In this document: positions 54,436-64,000 of the stretch, in pieces
How the letters are laid out: every line of letters starts with the position of its first letter
How positions within the stretch are numbered: position 1 is the stretch's first letter
Program-made: the position numbers and the translations under genes
Source of the DNA: Hexactinellida sp. DTS-2022
Taxonomy: Eukaryota > Porifera > Hexactinellida
Length of the DNA: 64,000 nt
Reading direction: 5' to 3'
Assembly (NCBI GenBank): GCA_028753945.1
Contig: JAPNXP010000018.1
Coordinates: 1,426,001-1,490,000, forward strand
The notes under the pieces: generated by a model
The model's database searches: none
What the model was told of the DNA's origin: nothing
What the model saw: only the letters and a program-made list of their open reading frames with translations

Positions 54436-54900
54436 CTACCGAAATTGCATAAAAGTGTAAAGTAAATACCACAATATAGATAGTATATATAAGCGATAAG
54501 AGGACAGGACAGCCCGCAGTCGCGGAAGTCTACAAATTTTGTCGCGAGAGGAAATAAATTTTCGTAGAACGGGGATTAATGTTGTCTCAACCTTGCAACT
54601 CTCATGAATTTTTACAATTTTCCCTTCAGTGACTATTTGTTCGGAAGATTTCATTAAAAACTACTCACAACACTAGTTAGGCCTTCAATTGGTTTTCTCC
54701 TATATTTCATTATTACTACCAAATTTCAATAGTATAATTGGAAACAATGAAGGTGATAACTTTTCACAGTTATCGAATAAAGAGCAGGGTGTTAGAAAGT
54801 CGGAATTCTCGGATACCAAGTTCCCAGGAAGTTTTGGCTTACCAGCAACTTAGTACAGTCTTTTTGCATTGAATACTGTCTTCAGTGATTTTGTTTTTTT
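54436..54900 (-). pseudogene. Caspase-fold pseudogene between the two intact copies
   Basis: Reading the minus strand from about 54895, SLKTVFNAK, then GKPKLPGNLVSENSDFLTPC, SLFDNCEKLSPSLFP and finally GKIVKIHESCKVETT align in order with exon 2 of the flanking genes. The NGWK segment is deleted and several stops and frameshifts intervene. No counterpart of exon 1 was found. Confidence 0.75.
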
Positions 54901-55705
54901 GTTTTCGTTATACATTAACTACTCAATAACAACATCATAAGGTCATATAAATAAATACTTGTTCATCATCCAGTCCGTGCCGATTTTAACACCACATCTA
55001 TAAAGTTTATTTGATACTATTTCTTAAAATTCTAATCTTTAATGTTGACTTTGAATTACGCTTTAAGTATCCAGTAAAAAAATATGTGTCTAATTTAGAG
55101 TAGACACACTCAGATAACGTATTTAGGCAAGCTTTTTTAATTATCATTATTTTTAAGAAATACCAAATTGTAGCCTTCTTGGATGCTGCCTGGCAAACTG
55201 TTCCACTACTCAAGAAGTTCATTAAATAAATTCTGATTCTATAATAATTCGTTAATTAGGTGTTCATAAACTCGGTAGTGTAGTGTACCTAATATTTTTT
55301 GGTTGCATCACCTTATTCTGTACCTATTTTACTGGTAATCTTTTCAAGGGGGGGCACGTGCCCCCCCCTAAGTCCGCCTCTACAACTGTATATTATTATT
55401 AGGATATTTCTAGTGGATAATATGATATTTGTAAATTAAATAAATGGAATTAGATTATTTTGGTAAAATCACACACAAATAAAAATAGGTAAATAATGAA
55501 AACAACAGGTAGAAGGTTCCAAAATATCTATAATACAGTATAGCATAAAATAATACGACTCACACAAGATGGCTTAAGTTAGTATATATTCAAAGCCTGT
55601 ACATTTCTGTATCACAGAATTGGTTGCACTTAGGCATCTCCTCCACTCCCTGGATTCTCGCTAAATGAAGAAAAGTTAAGATCAAAATATGATTTGAGAT
55701 TAATT

Positions 55706-58289
55706 TTATTGAGAGCTTATCATTCGAGAAATAGTATAGTATAGTAAATTAGAAGTTGAATAAACTAACTTGATACCGAAGCGTAGCTCTAGCTGACACT
55801 GTAGGGTTGTCTCAGAAGTACAGCGTTCATTGATGCATATAGTCTCACCTTTCAACTTAATCTTATCCTTTGAGTTTTTCTGTAATTCACATTTCACTAC
55901 ACCCAATAAATTACACAACTGGTCCTTCTGATACTTTAATAAAGTGTCACATAAAGTGGTTGGAAAAATTGAAGCGGGCAACTTAGAACCAGCTACCAAG
56001 GAATAAGTATTGTCAAATGAAGAGCAGAGGATCAGAAAGTCGGAGTTTACAGTTCCAAACTTCGCACATGGATCTCCATCAGGCTTGGAATCCAAATCCT
56101 TTATGCCCTCTTTCCAACCGTTCAATAAAAAGAGCTTTGGTTTGCAATTCAACATCGTACAATTCTCTGAATTGAATATTTCCTTCAATTCTTTTAATGT
56201 AAATGTATCCTTAAGGTCCTTGAGTGGTTCCTTATTCTTAATTCGATCTAGTCGCTCTTGAATGTCATTCCCAAACAAACCATCTTCACCACCATGAGAA
56301 CTGGATAAACAAGAGACTTAATTATTAATCACATCAAACTTAATTACCATATTTCTATGAGTAAGTGTTTGAAAATGAAATATATAAATTACTAAACATT
56401 TGTTTATAACTAATATACACGCATCGTTATCAGGGCCGGCGGATTCGGTCAGGCCGGTCGCCGCTTTTATCAAAGGGTCAGTCCAATAGCCTGACCACTC
56501 TTACGTCACTAGTTAGACCGGTCAAGCCATGGCCTGACCACTTTTTAACTGCTTCTGCCGGCCCTGGTTATTATTAAAATCTACTAGGGAAAGGTTGCTG
56601 ACACATTTAGAATGTTCAATTTTGGATGTCTTGGAGAAGAAAATTGACTTTTGTTACGTATTTGCGAGACTAACTATTAATTATACGGCTCAGTGCTTAG
56701 TCTCTCGATTAGTGGGTTTCACAATAGAAGATTGATAAATATTAGTTTTGAGAACCACAACAAGTGAATGATAAATTACGCCTCATATCTTTGTAAGAAG
56801 TAAATAAATCATCATACAGTATTTATAAAATTATTTTATTATTAAGTCTAAACCAGCACAACTTTAAGGATAATGAAGCGCCAGCCTGCATTTGTCAGAA
56901 TACTCGTGTTTTAGTAATGGTTAGAAAATTGAAATTATTTAATGTATTATGTGCTTAGCAAGTTGTACAAGACTACAAGTTAACCTTGACTTAATCTGTG
57001 AATATTTCTCAATGCTAGACTCTATGACAGAGCGGCACACGGGACAAGGTTGCCCAAGCTCATTTATTATTTTGCTACATTGAGTGCAAATATCCACGCC
57101 CGTACGATGTACAAGACAAACTACACATTGATTTCTGGTGTATCGTTTCATAATTCTCATCTTTTCAGAATCACTTTGATATATACATGGATGATTCACT
57201 TTCTGAAAATGAAATATGAAAAGAATGAGGATCAGTTATACGAGTAGCATCATTAAACATTTTGTTTGTGATAATTTGGCAGATAAATTGCATTTGGATT
57301 TGCCTTTATATGCTTCTGTAATGTACTCAAATTCACAATAACTTTGTTTGATGATTGATCCCACTGGTACCCTTGCAACAAGTTCGAAATATAGAGCATT
57401 TAAGGAAAATATACTTTTCAGTTAAAGCCATCAGAAGTTGTAAAGGCTTTACCAAAGTTTTGTTATATTTTCGATTGAATATACCATTTTGTTATTGACA
57501 ATATATTTTTCGAAATTTGAATTAAAACTTGCTCTACTAGTCGTGAATCGATTTGCAAAAACAAAAATCAATAATATTTGGGGTTACACTAGCAAAAATG
57601 AATTTAAATGTATTTCACAACTTGAACCACAATAAACCTTAAGGGTTTCAGGAAAATAGATAATCTCAACATTTAATTCAGATAAGTGATAGCCGACTAA
57701 ATATTGATTCGGGCGAGAATTCTGACAAATGGCAACATTAAAATTCTGACAAATGATGCTCCCCATAAAAATTAAGAGAAGATGGTGAATTTTAAGGTAA
57801 GCCGCTGATGTTTACAAAACATTTTAACAAGTATACACTCAAGAAAATACACTTTATCGATACCCAAGAACACAATGTGGATATATTCAAAGTTCAAACA
57901 TACAGTATATTAAAAATGTCTTTGAGCGGTAATTACAATATTATTGCACTATATGCAGATTAAACATAGTAATATTTGTAACGTTACCTAATAGCAATAG
58001 CAAACATTGAATGTTTTTCTAGTTTCTCGTCCCTGGTAATAGTGCGTAGTTTAGCCGAAATCTCCTTCTTCGTCAAATCGTGGTATACTATAAGCTCAAG
58101 CCCAATAGAACTAAAAAGTTTCTTAAAGCTCTCCAGCTCCACTTCTGTTCCCTTACGCTTAATGTCTGGGAAATCATCAAATGAATTGATTATTATAACT
58201 CCATATCCAAGTGGAGTTCCTTCCATCTTATAACATGGTAGTGCTGCTAGTGGTAATGGCAGTGGTAGTGGTGGTAGTGCTTCCGCCAT
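55706..58289 (-). CDS. Caspase-fold protein 2, catalytic cysteine missing
   Basis: Two exons (57988-58289 and 55706-56300) with the same phase-2 junction as the neighbour join to 298 aa. The N-terminus has a Pro/Leu repeat (about residues 5-18) not found in copy 1. Caspase landmarks: GYGVIIINSFDD, KRKGTEVE (S1-pocket Arg position kept), IAISSHGGEDG with the catalytic His, and KPKLFLLNGWKEG where QACRG is expected. SDFLILCSSFDN and a C-terminal beta segment follow. The same loss in both copies argues for an inactive caspase homologue kept by selection. Intron 1 is 1.7 kb and contains a RING-like exon and a MITE. Confidence 0.8.
56431..56566. mobile_element. CAGGGCCG element with 5-bp target duplication (copy 2)
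   Basis: 136 bp, ends CAGGGCCGGC and GCCGGCCCTG. The flanks are GTTAT on both sides (56426-56430 and 56567-56571). Interior words GGTCAGGCCGGTC and GGCCTGACCAC are partly inverted copies of each other. Confidence 0.7.
56939..57204 (-). pseudogene. RING-like exon with deletion, inside caspase-like gene 2 intron
   Basis: The minus strand has a good acceptor (TTTTCATTTTCAG) before AAAGTGAATC, then an open frame with RNQCVVCLVHRTGVDICTQC and GQPCPVCRSVIESSIEKYSQ. The second half matches C-terminal RING fingers, but the CGH segment that carries zinc ligands is missing. The stop is at 56939. It is either a decayed terminal exon or a chimeric alternative exon of the host gene. Confidence 0.45.
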
Positions 58290-58344
58290 GTAAATGCTAT
58301 TTGTAGCTATCTCGATAAAATGATAGAAAGATCACCCTATTACA

Positions 58345-58500
58345 GTTGACTCTCGTTAATACGAACACGGATAATTATGGCGAAAATAGGCTAAGTAGTA
58401 GATAATTTAATTCCTCTAGGATCTAGGCTACACAAATGCATGCAGTGACTCCGGTTAATACGAAATTCCGGATAATACGAACAAATTTCGATGGTCCCTG
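58345..58500. repeat. Inverted-repeat element remnant (TTTCGATGGTCCC family)
   Basis: CAGTTGACTCTCGTTAATACG at 58345 and CCGGATAATACGAACAAATT with TTTCGATGGTCCCTG at about 58470-58500 match pieces near 13030 and 27930. Boundaries are uncertain. Confidence 0.45.
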
Positions 58501-59116
58501 AAGTTATAGGTTTAACGTTCCTTCTAGTATGCTTTCTTTAAAGGTACACATTATTGGTCTAACAAACCTATACTGTATATACAAAAATCTTTGCTGTGTT
58601 TGTGCCTATTCGTGCAAAATAAATTTAAAATATTCTCATGTTAATAATTTTCTCAAATTGATAAAGATTAATCACTTAACGAAAAAAATTTGACCGGTTC
58701 ATAGCGAAAATTATAAACTAAAAGGCACTTATTATGGAAAAATATTTGCATTCAATGGTTCGTTAAAACCTTTAGTTAATTTTGTTAGGCCAATAGCTAT
58801 AATATTGCGAAAGTCAGTGAGTGACTTACTCGGTAACTCACCATCGAGAGAGCTCCACACATCAATTACAATATGTATACTTCAGAACACTTAATAAACT
58901 CCAGATATATATTAATCTCTCTTTAATTAACTACAACTACTATGGTGTAACATTACCAACTCTTACAATTAGTTATATAATTTTGCAACATAATAGTCTG
59001 TGAACCTCCATAAATGGAATAGTTTAGTTTCCTTCTAGAATATTCTATTGATAACGATTATAACTGACTAAACCATTTACGTGTATTGATATCGTATGTA
59101 TAATATTAATTTATAC

Positions 59117-59537
59117 CAAGGTTGCAACCGAATAGTTGACCGAATAGTTGTTTGCCGATTAGCTGAGAATCGTTCGGGTACCCAAATTTAGTTTTATTGG
59201 TTTTTTATGAACCCTGATGTATTTAGCTCATCAGATACAAACATTTGGCTCACTTGATGATATTATTTTGCTTATCTGCTATTAGTATTCGGTTGACCAA
59301 ATAGTATTATTCGGTTGACCAAATAGTATTATTCGGTTGACCAAATACTACAATTTGTCAACCGAATACAAATACATATTCAACAAAATATTATTATGAG
59401 GTGAAGCAAATACTTGTATATGTCGACATGGATATATATGCGGTCCAAAATGACAAATAATACTTGGTTTCGTTAAGCGACCGATTCTTAGCTAATCGGC
59501 AAGCAACTATTCGGTCAACTATTCGGTTGCAACCTTG
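59117..59537. mobile_element. hAT-type element, CAAGGTTGCAACC family, 421 bp
   Basis: Left end CAAGGTTGCAACCGAATAGT faces right end CTATTCGGTTGCAACCTTG, with similarity extending over 50 bp inwards. The flanks are identical 8-bp ATTTATAC (59109-59116 and 59538-59545). The centre holds three tandem GGTTGACCAAATA units (59291-59345). Confidence 0.88.
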
Positions 59538-59606
59538 ATTTATACAAATATGCTTTGCTCAGATTTACTATTCACAGTTTCTCACTATAGAAATTATTTG
59601 CCTTGA

Positions 59607-60175
59607 CAAGGTTAGATTCGTTTAACCGGTTAACCGGTTAGCCTCGGCTAATACCGGTTAACAGTTACAGATTTCAGGGGCGTATACTCGGGATGGGGAT
59701 TGCCCGGATTGGTAGGGCCATTTATGCTAACTTGCATCATACTTAATAGAAGATGATGGCTCTTGAGAAATTATTGGTAGGGCCATGGCCTCACCAACCC
59801 TACCGGAGCCTACGCCTATGGATTTTATTGACCTGTTAACCGATATGTTAATATTAGCATTACAAGTAAATAATTAAAAGATAAAGTTGTGATGAATTTG
59901 TACTCATTTTGTTCAGAATATAATAATTTTTTATCTCATTACCCATAGTTTGGTGACAACACAGTGTATAAGGCCTGAAGTGATAAACTTGTATGTTAAT
60001 TTCACTTATAGTAGAGTACTTGGCTAAAAGAATGTCTTTTGGTACTACAATTAAAATATTTTCTGAGAAAATATATATATATTTTCTTTAACTTTCAGTG
60101 GCGGTTGACCGGTTAATCGTAGTGTCTAGTGAGAAGAAAATGGTTAACCAAACCCCAACCTTGCCCTTAAAAACC
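59607..60175. mobile_element. CAAGGTTAG...CAACCTTG element carrying a nested insertion
   Basis: CAAGGTTAGATTCGTTTAAC at the left faces ATGGTTAACCAA-CCCAACCTTG at the right. The inner AACCGGTTAACCGGTTAGCC and GTTGACCGGTTAATCG are also inverted. A 146-bp element (59675-59820) interrupts it. Part of the uninterrupted sequence, TTACAGATTTTATTGACC, is found in LTA4H intron 2 at about 16137. No target duplication is clear. Confidence 0.6.
59675..59820. mobile_element. CAGGGGCGTA element with 5-bp target duplication (copy 3)
   Basis: 146 bp, ends CAGGGGCGTATAC and GAGCCTACGCCTATG. The flanks are GATTT on both sides (59670-59674 and 59821-59825). Comparison with the intact host sequence near 16137 supports GATTT as the duplicated target. 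Confidence 0.65.
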
Positions 60176-61022
60176 CTCCCTGTTTCATTGGAATTCCTTG
60201 CTTAATGTCAATTCTCAATAGCCTCAATTCTAAAGACTTTAGCTCTAAATTTATAAATAAAATTGCAATGAAATATATACTAGTTAACTATATAGTACTG
60301 TTAATTAATAAAACCATTATGAAGGTAGGAGAAATGAAATATAAACATTATTGATAACAAAAAATGTACGATATTATAAAAAAATGACACTAAGAAAATT
60401 CAAAATCTTTTCTAGTAACTTAGAAAGTTAAATTAAAATTACCAGAATACACAGAGTATAATCACTTACAGTCTTCTAGTCCCTCATCTCTCCAAGATAA
60501 TCCGTCTAAAATAAATAAAATAATTTTGTAGAGACTCCACATAATTATTTAATTACCCCACCTGGCCCACCCTCGCGCCGCCCCTGTGTAGAGTTCAGCC
60601 TGACCATGCAATTTATACAGTTGATATACTTACTATTTAGGAATAATTAGACAAAATGATAGAGCCTATAGGTAATTTTTATCATAAATTAGTGCTGAAT
60701 TATGTATACCTCCACAGCACTTAGATATTTAAGTCAATATAGATCATTATATACAAATATGCATGCAAAATAATTTAGAATTATTTTTATGTATGTATAT
60801 TTCTTATAAATGGATTAAATAAAAATAAAAGAATAAAAAATAAAAAGATTTTCAAAATTTGAGGCACAAGCCCGTTCTAGTGTAGGCGTAGTATGCATAT
60901 AAAGCAGTGTTTCTCAACCTTTTTCAGTCGATCGCCCCCTTAGCGGATAGTGCCAGTGCTTATCGCCCCCCTCCAATTTGAACATAAAAAAGAACCAAGC
61001 AACTAAGACAGATATTCTATAA

Positions 61023-61282
61023 ACCGTATTTCCTCGAAAAAGCGCTTGGGCTTAAAAAAGCGCCGGCTCTATAAAAATGGTATCTGTATGTTAAAATTTA
61101 TTCCCAATAAATGATAACTGCAATGGAATTGGTGTGATTTAGGCAATTATAGGATGTTTAATCTCGCTGGGTACCATTAGAATGCATCTTAATATTATTT
61201 TCTGGAAATTTCATAAAAAAATGAGTGCAAATTTGTCCATGAAATCAATATGCACCGAGGCGCTTATTCGGGGAAATACGGT
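61023..61282. mobile_element. Nested element with ACCGTATTTCC ends
   Basis: Left ACCGTATTTCCTCGAAAAAG faces right TTATTCGGGGAAATACGGT. A solo right-end-like piece (GCGCTTATTCGGGTAAATAC) occurs at about 35908. It lies inside the hAT element at 60905-62395. Confidence 0.65.
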
Positions 61283-61294
61283 ATTATCGGTATA

Positions 61295-61787
61295 CAGTGG
61301 AACCCCGCGTATCGGGCACTCGCGTATCGGGGCAGTCGGTTGGGAATTTGTTTTTTTCCCATTAAAAATAACCCCGCGTATCGGAGCGCCATTCACTTAT
61401 CGGCGCACTCCACCGGAGATTATTTCTCTTGAGTAACATGCTTTTACTTTTGAGCAGCTTAGAATTCTTTGTAATGTCCGCTAAGCGTCACCCACTCACG
61501 CTAGAGATTCGTGCTGAGGTAATCGGGGGAGTTTTTCAAAAAATAAATTCCGTGAATATCATAGATTTGTGACTCCTAGTGTAGGTAAAGTATAATGTGA
61601 AATTGTAATGTGTAGTATACTGCTTAAATATCAGCCTTAACTCTAGGTTTTGACTATATGTGTATGATTTGTTTTGTAGGTGCTAACTAAATTGTTTTAA
61701 CCAGACATATTGGAGTTTTCTTAGAACCCCGCGTGTCGTGGCGCTGAGCGCTTGGACGGAGGTTCCCCGATACTCGGGGTTCCACTG
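61295..61787. mobile_element. Nested TA-flanked element with CAGTGGAACCCCG ends
   Basis: 493 bp flanked by TA. Left CAGTGGAACCCCGCGTATCG faces a right end whose complement is CAGTGGAACCCCGAGTATCG. This end type is typical of pogo/Tigger-like elements. It lies inside the hAT element; no transposase recognised in it. Confidence 0.8.
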
Positions 61788-62403
61788 TATTTACATTTGA
61801 CAACCATGTTTAGTGTGAAAATTGGGCATGGTGCCCAGGGACGTAGATTTAAAAAGCAGATTGGGTCGGGGGGCGAAGCACAGGTATTTAGTTGTATAAA
61901 ATTACTAACTGATTTCCTCTTAATCTACGAATACCTGGATTTTACAAACGAGCGAGCGCAGCGAGCGAGAAAAAATTAGAAGAGAAGAAGAAATCAAATA
62001 ACATTGAGTATAACTAAATAATTTTAAGACAACAATTTATAATTAATTTCAAGGGAAATAAATGCATGAGGTTCACAAAATATTGGGGAGAGAAATGAGG
62101 CTCTCGATCGAATGTATTGATTTCGGGGAGTCGAGGATCCCCCAGTATCGAGGCCCTTGATTGTGCCCAGTGCAAGATTTTTCAGATCGGGATTGAATTA
62201 GGTCAAGAATAGCCGAAATGATGAACATGTAAATTTTTAGATTCTAGCTAAAGTGAATCAAATCGCCCCCCTACCGCCCCCCTACCGCCCCCTTACAGTC
62301 TTGTCGCCCCCCAATCGCCCCTAACCGTTTTATCGCCCCCCTCGTCTCTCATATCGCCCCCTAGTGGGCGATATTGCCCACGTTGAGAAACACTGATATA
62401 AAG

Positions 62404-63669
62404 TAAGAAATTAAAAAGGGAAACACAGAAACTTGACCTGGACAATTGTTTTTAAACAAATGCGTGGAGTTAGAATGGAATAATTGCCAAATTATTTTTG
62501 TTAAATAAGCTGCTTGAAAGTGAATATAATACCAACTGAATGAACATAAAAATTATAAGAATAATGTGTAACAATTATATATATATATACACTAAGTATT
62601 AAATTGCTACTCTAGTGAATACTATAATCTAATCCAAGAAATAAGATATTCATAAAATAAATGATCTACACGTAGTATTCTGTACATTAACTCGATAGAA
62701 CTACTGAACTGTATACTTATTTGGGATATATTTACATACATTAAAACGAATAATAAAGTTGATATAAGTTGTGATAGTTATATTTTAATGCTATTATTTA
62801 TAAAAATATACCAAATTATTATAACTTGATTGTTGTTTGGTTATGCGGGTTATATTAAAGTGATAAATAATATAATTCGCATTTGTTAATAGATAGAGAC
62901 ACATTTCAAAATGGTATATTCTGAATCACAATTGAAAATATACACTAACTGGCCAAAAATATTTGAACAATAATTTGTATTCATATATTCAAGCTTCTAG
63001 CTGCATAATAACATTTATACATACTTCAACATGGATGTTGACATGAAACGATATATTAACTAGATATAATAATATTATTTTTGAATTTACATATTTATGG
63101 AGGTGGTAAACTCATCAACTATCTAATTAACTAATTAAATATATAATTTCTGAACATTTTGAAGCAATTAGAATATACGAATTCTGATTTCAGATTTGAA
63201 TACCAGGTCGTCGAATACTCTAGGTGCATAATTTAAAATCATTACGATTATTTTTCACTGAGATACAGTCACATTTCCTTATGTTCCACTTGTGCCACAA
63301 GTGGCACGTAGCATGGATACTTATGCCACTTCAAGGTTATTGGATAAAAATGACTTAAATTCACAATGTTAGGAAATTTACAAGTATAACAAGATATTTA
63401 AAAATTTGATAGTTTAAGCAGCCGTTAATATGCTACAATAAGTATATTTTGTCTGGAATAAATTCCTGTTGTTCAAATACTTTGGGTACAAATGCACTAC
63501 CATTATTCAACGCCTCAGTATCTCTATCATTCAAACCAATCCAGTAATAAAGTTGATCAGGGTTATCTGCCAAATAATACAACAGAGTATTAATTGTAAA
63601 GACTCGATAGTGGCAAAATTTCCTCCCCAGTCAACACAGTTCTGTTGAGCAGTCAACCAAGGTGGTATA
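62404..63669. other. AT-rich non-coding DNA, no gene seen
   Basis: No exon, RNA gene or clear repeat boundary recognised. 63290-63310 holds a small ACTTGTGCCACAAGTGGC palindrome. Confidence 0.45.
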
Positions 63670-63826
63670 CAGTGGATGCCGGTTATAAGAACATCGTCGG
63701 GAACTGCATATAGTGTGCTTATAACCGGCATGTTCTTATAACCGACATAAATTATATAGGGTACATGGCAACCGTTTTCCAACATAGTGTTCTTATAACC
63801 GGTGTGCATATATCCGACATCTACTG
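63670..63826. mobile_element. TA-flanked MITE, CAGTGGATG family (copy 2)
   Basis: 157 bp flanked by TA. Left CAGTGGATGCCGGTTATAAG and right GACATCTACTG match the copy at 28994-29148 along nearly the whole length, so the two are recently related. Confidence 0.85.
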
Positions 63827-64000
63827 TAGATGTAGTTTTGAAATATCCGTAAATAGAAGCTCCAGTTACAAGTTCTCTCCCAGTGATGGCAATTTAGATG
63901 CATTAAGTTAATTTTCTGTTGTAAATACGTACTCAGGAAAAGAGGAAAACTTTTAGATTTGTAATTTATAATTGGTATTGTCGTAATGAACTGAAAAAAA

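Larger units (their letters stand above)
60905..62395. mobile_element. 1.5-kb hAT-type element, CAGTGTTTCTCAACC ends
   Basis: Left end CAGTGTTTCTCAACC and right end CGTTGAGAAACACTG. The flanks are identical 8-bp ATATAAAG (60897-60904 and 62396-62403). CAGTGTTTCTCAA is a classical hAT terminus. Both ends are followed by ATCGCCCCC-rich subterminal repeats (60930-60970 and 62260-62360). No transposase is recognisable. At least two other elements sit inside. Confidence 0.9.

Noticed and set aside
59620-60130. Repeated AACCGGTTAACC words considered as operator-like sites
   Set aside because: They lie at both ends of an inverted-repeat element and are better explained as its terminal structure.
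61752-61979. Plus-strand open frame at the end of the nested element considered as a gene
   Set aside because: It begins in the terminal inverted repeat and has no domain or conserved wording.
1-64000. CRISPR arrays, operons, bacterial promoters or prophage
   Set aside because: No regular spacer-repeat arrays are seen and gene structure is clearly eukaryotic.

Overview
The window is eukaryotic nuclear DNA, AT-rich, with spliceosomal introns (GT..AG, about 60 bp to 6.7 kb) and a metazoan gene set: a GRB2 adaptor, SRCR/EGF single-pass receptors, TRAF-like proteins, caspase-fold proteins, a calpain, an animal-type membrane tyrosinase, and MSL3. Many genes are single-exon. Together this suggests a compact genome from an early-branching animal (a sponge would fit), but the species cannot be fixed from sequence alone.

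Left third (1-16.8 kb). Two tandem SRCR-EGF receptors with signalling-type tyrosine tails (426-1517, 2228-3478). A GSTZ1 (maleylacetoacetate isomerase) gene lacking a visible C-terminal half, firing divergently from TSEN15 across a 30-bp gap. An orphan four-helix membrane protein, MSL3, a PA-TM-RING ubiquitin ligase and a PARG. The 3' exons of a leukotriene A4 hydrolase (LTA4H) gene follow.

Middle (16.8-41 kb). LTA4H continues to 23929. Its 6.7-kb first intron holds two nearly identical TRAF-like genes in inverted orientation, a third TRAF-like fragment and a possible micro-ORF. Next is an AKR7-type aldo-keto reductase whose third intron contains an intronless GRB2. A divergent intronless PP1, a pyrroline-5-carboxylate reductase, an eight-exon classical calpain and an intronless carnitine acyltransferase follow, all on the minus strand.

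Right part (41-64 kb) is accessory. It holds decayed MULE-type transposase remnants, many non-autonomous DNA elements (several hAT-like ones with perfect 8-bp target duplications, some nested), a TYR/TYRP-like tyrosinase split by a repeat-rich insertion, an NHL-type fragment, and a cluster of three caspase-fold genes. Two of these are intact but have lost the catalytic cysteine motif; the third is a pseudogene.

Functionally, the receptors carry Grb2-type (YxN), PI3K-type (YxxM) and ITAM-spaced tyrosine motifs, and the local GRB2 retains the tryptophan that selects YxN ligands. With the TRAF-like and inactive caspase-like proteins this gives an innate-immune or cell-recognition flavour among ordinary housekeeping genes. 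All functional statements are inferred from family resemblance read by eye.
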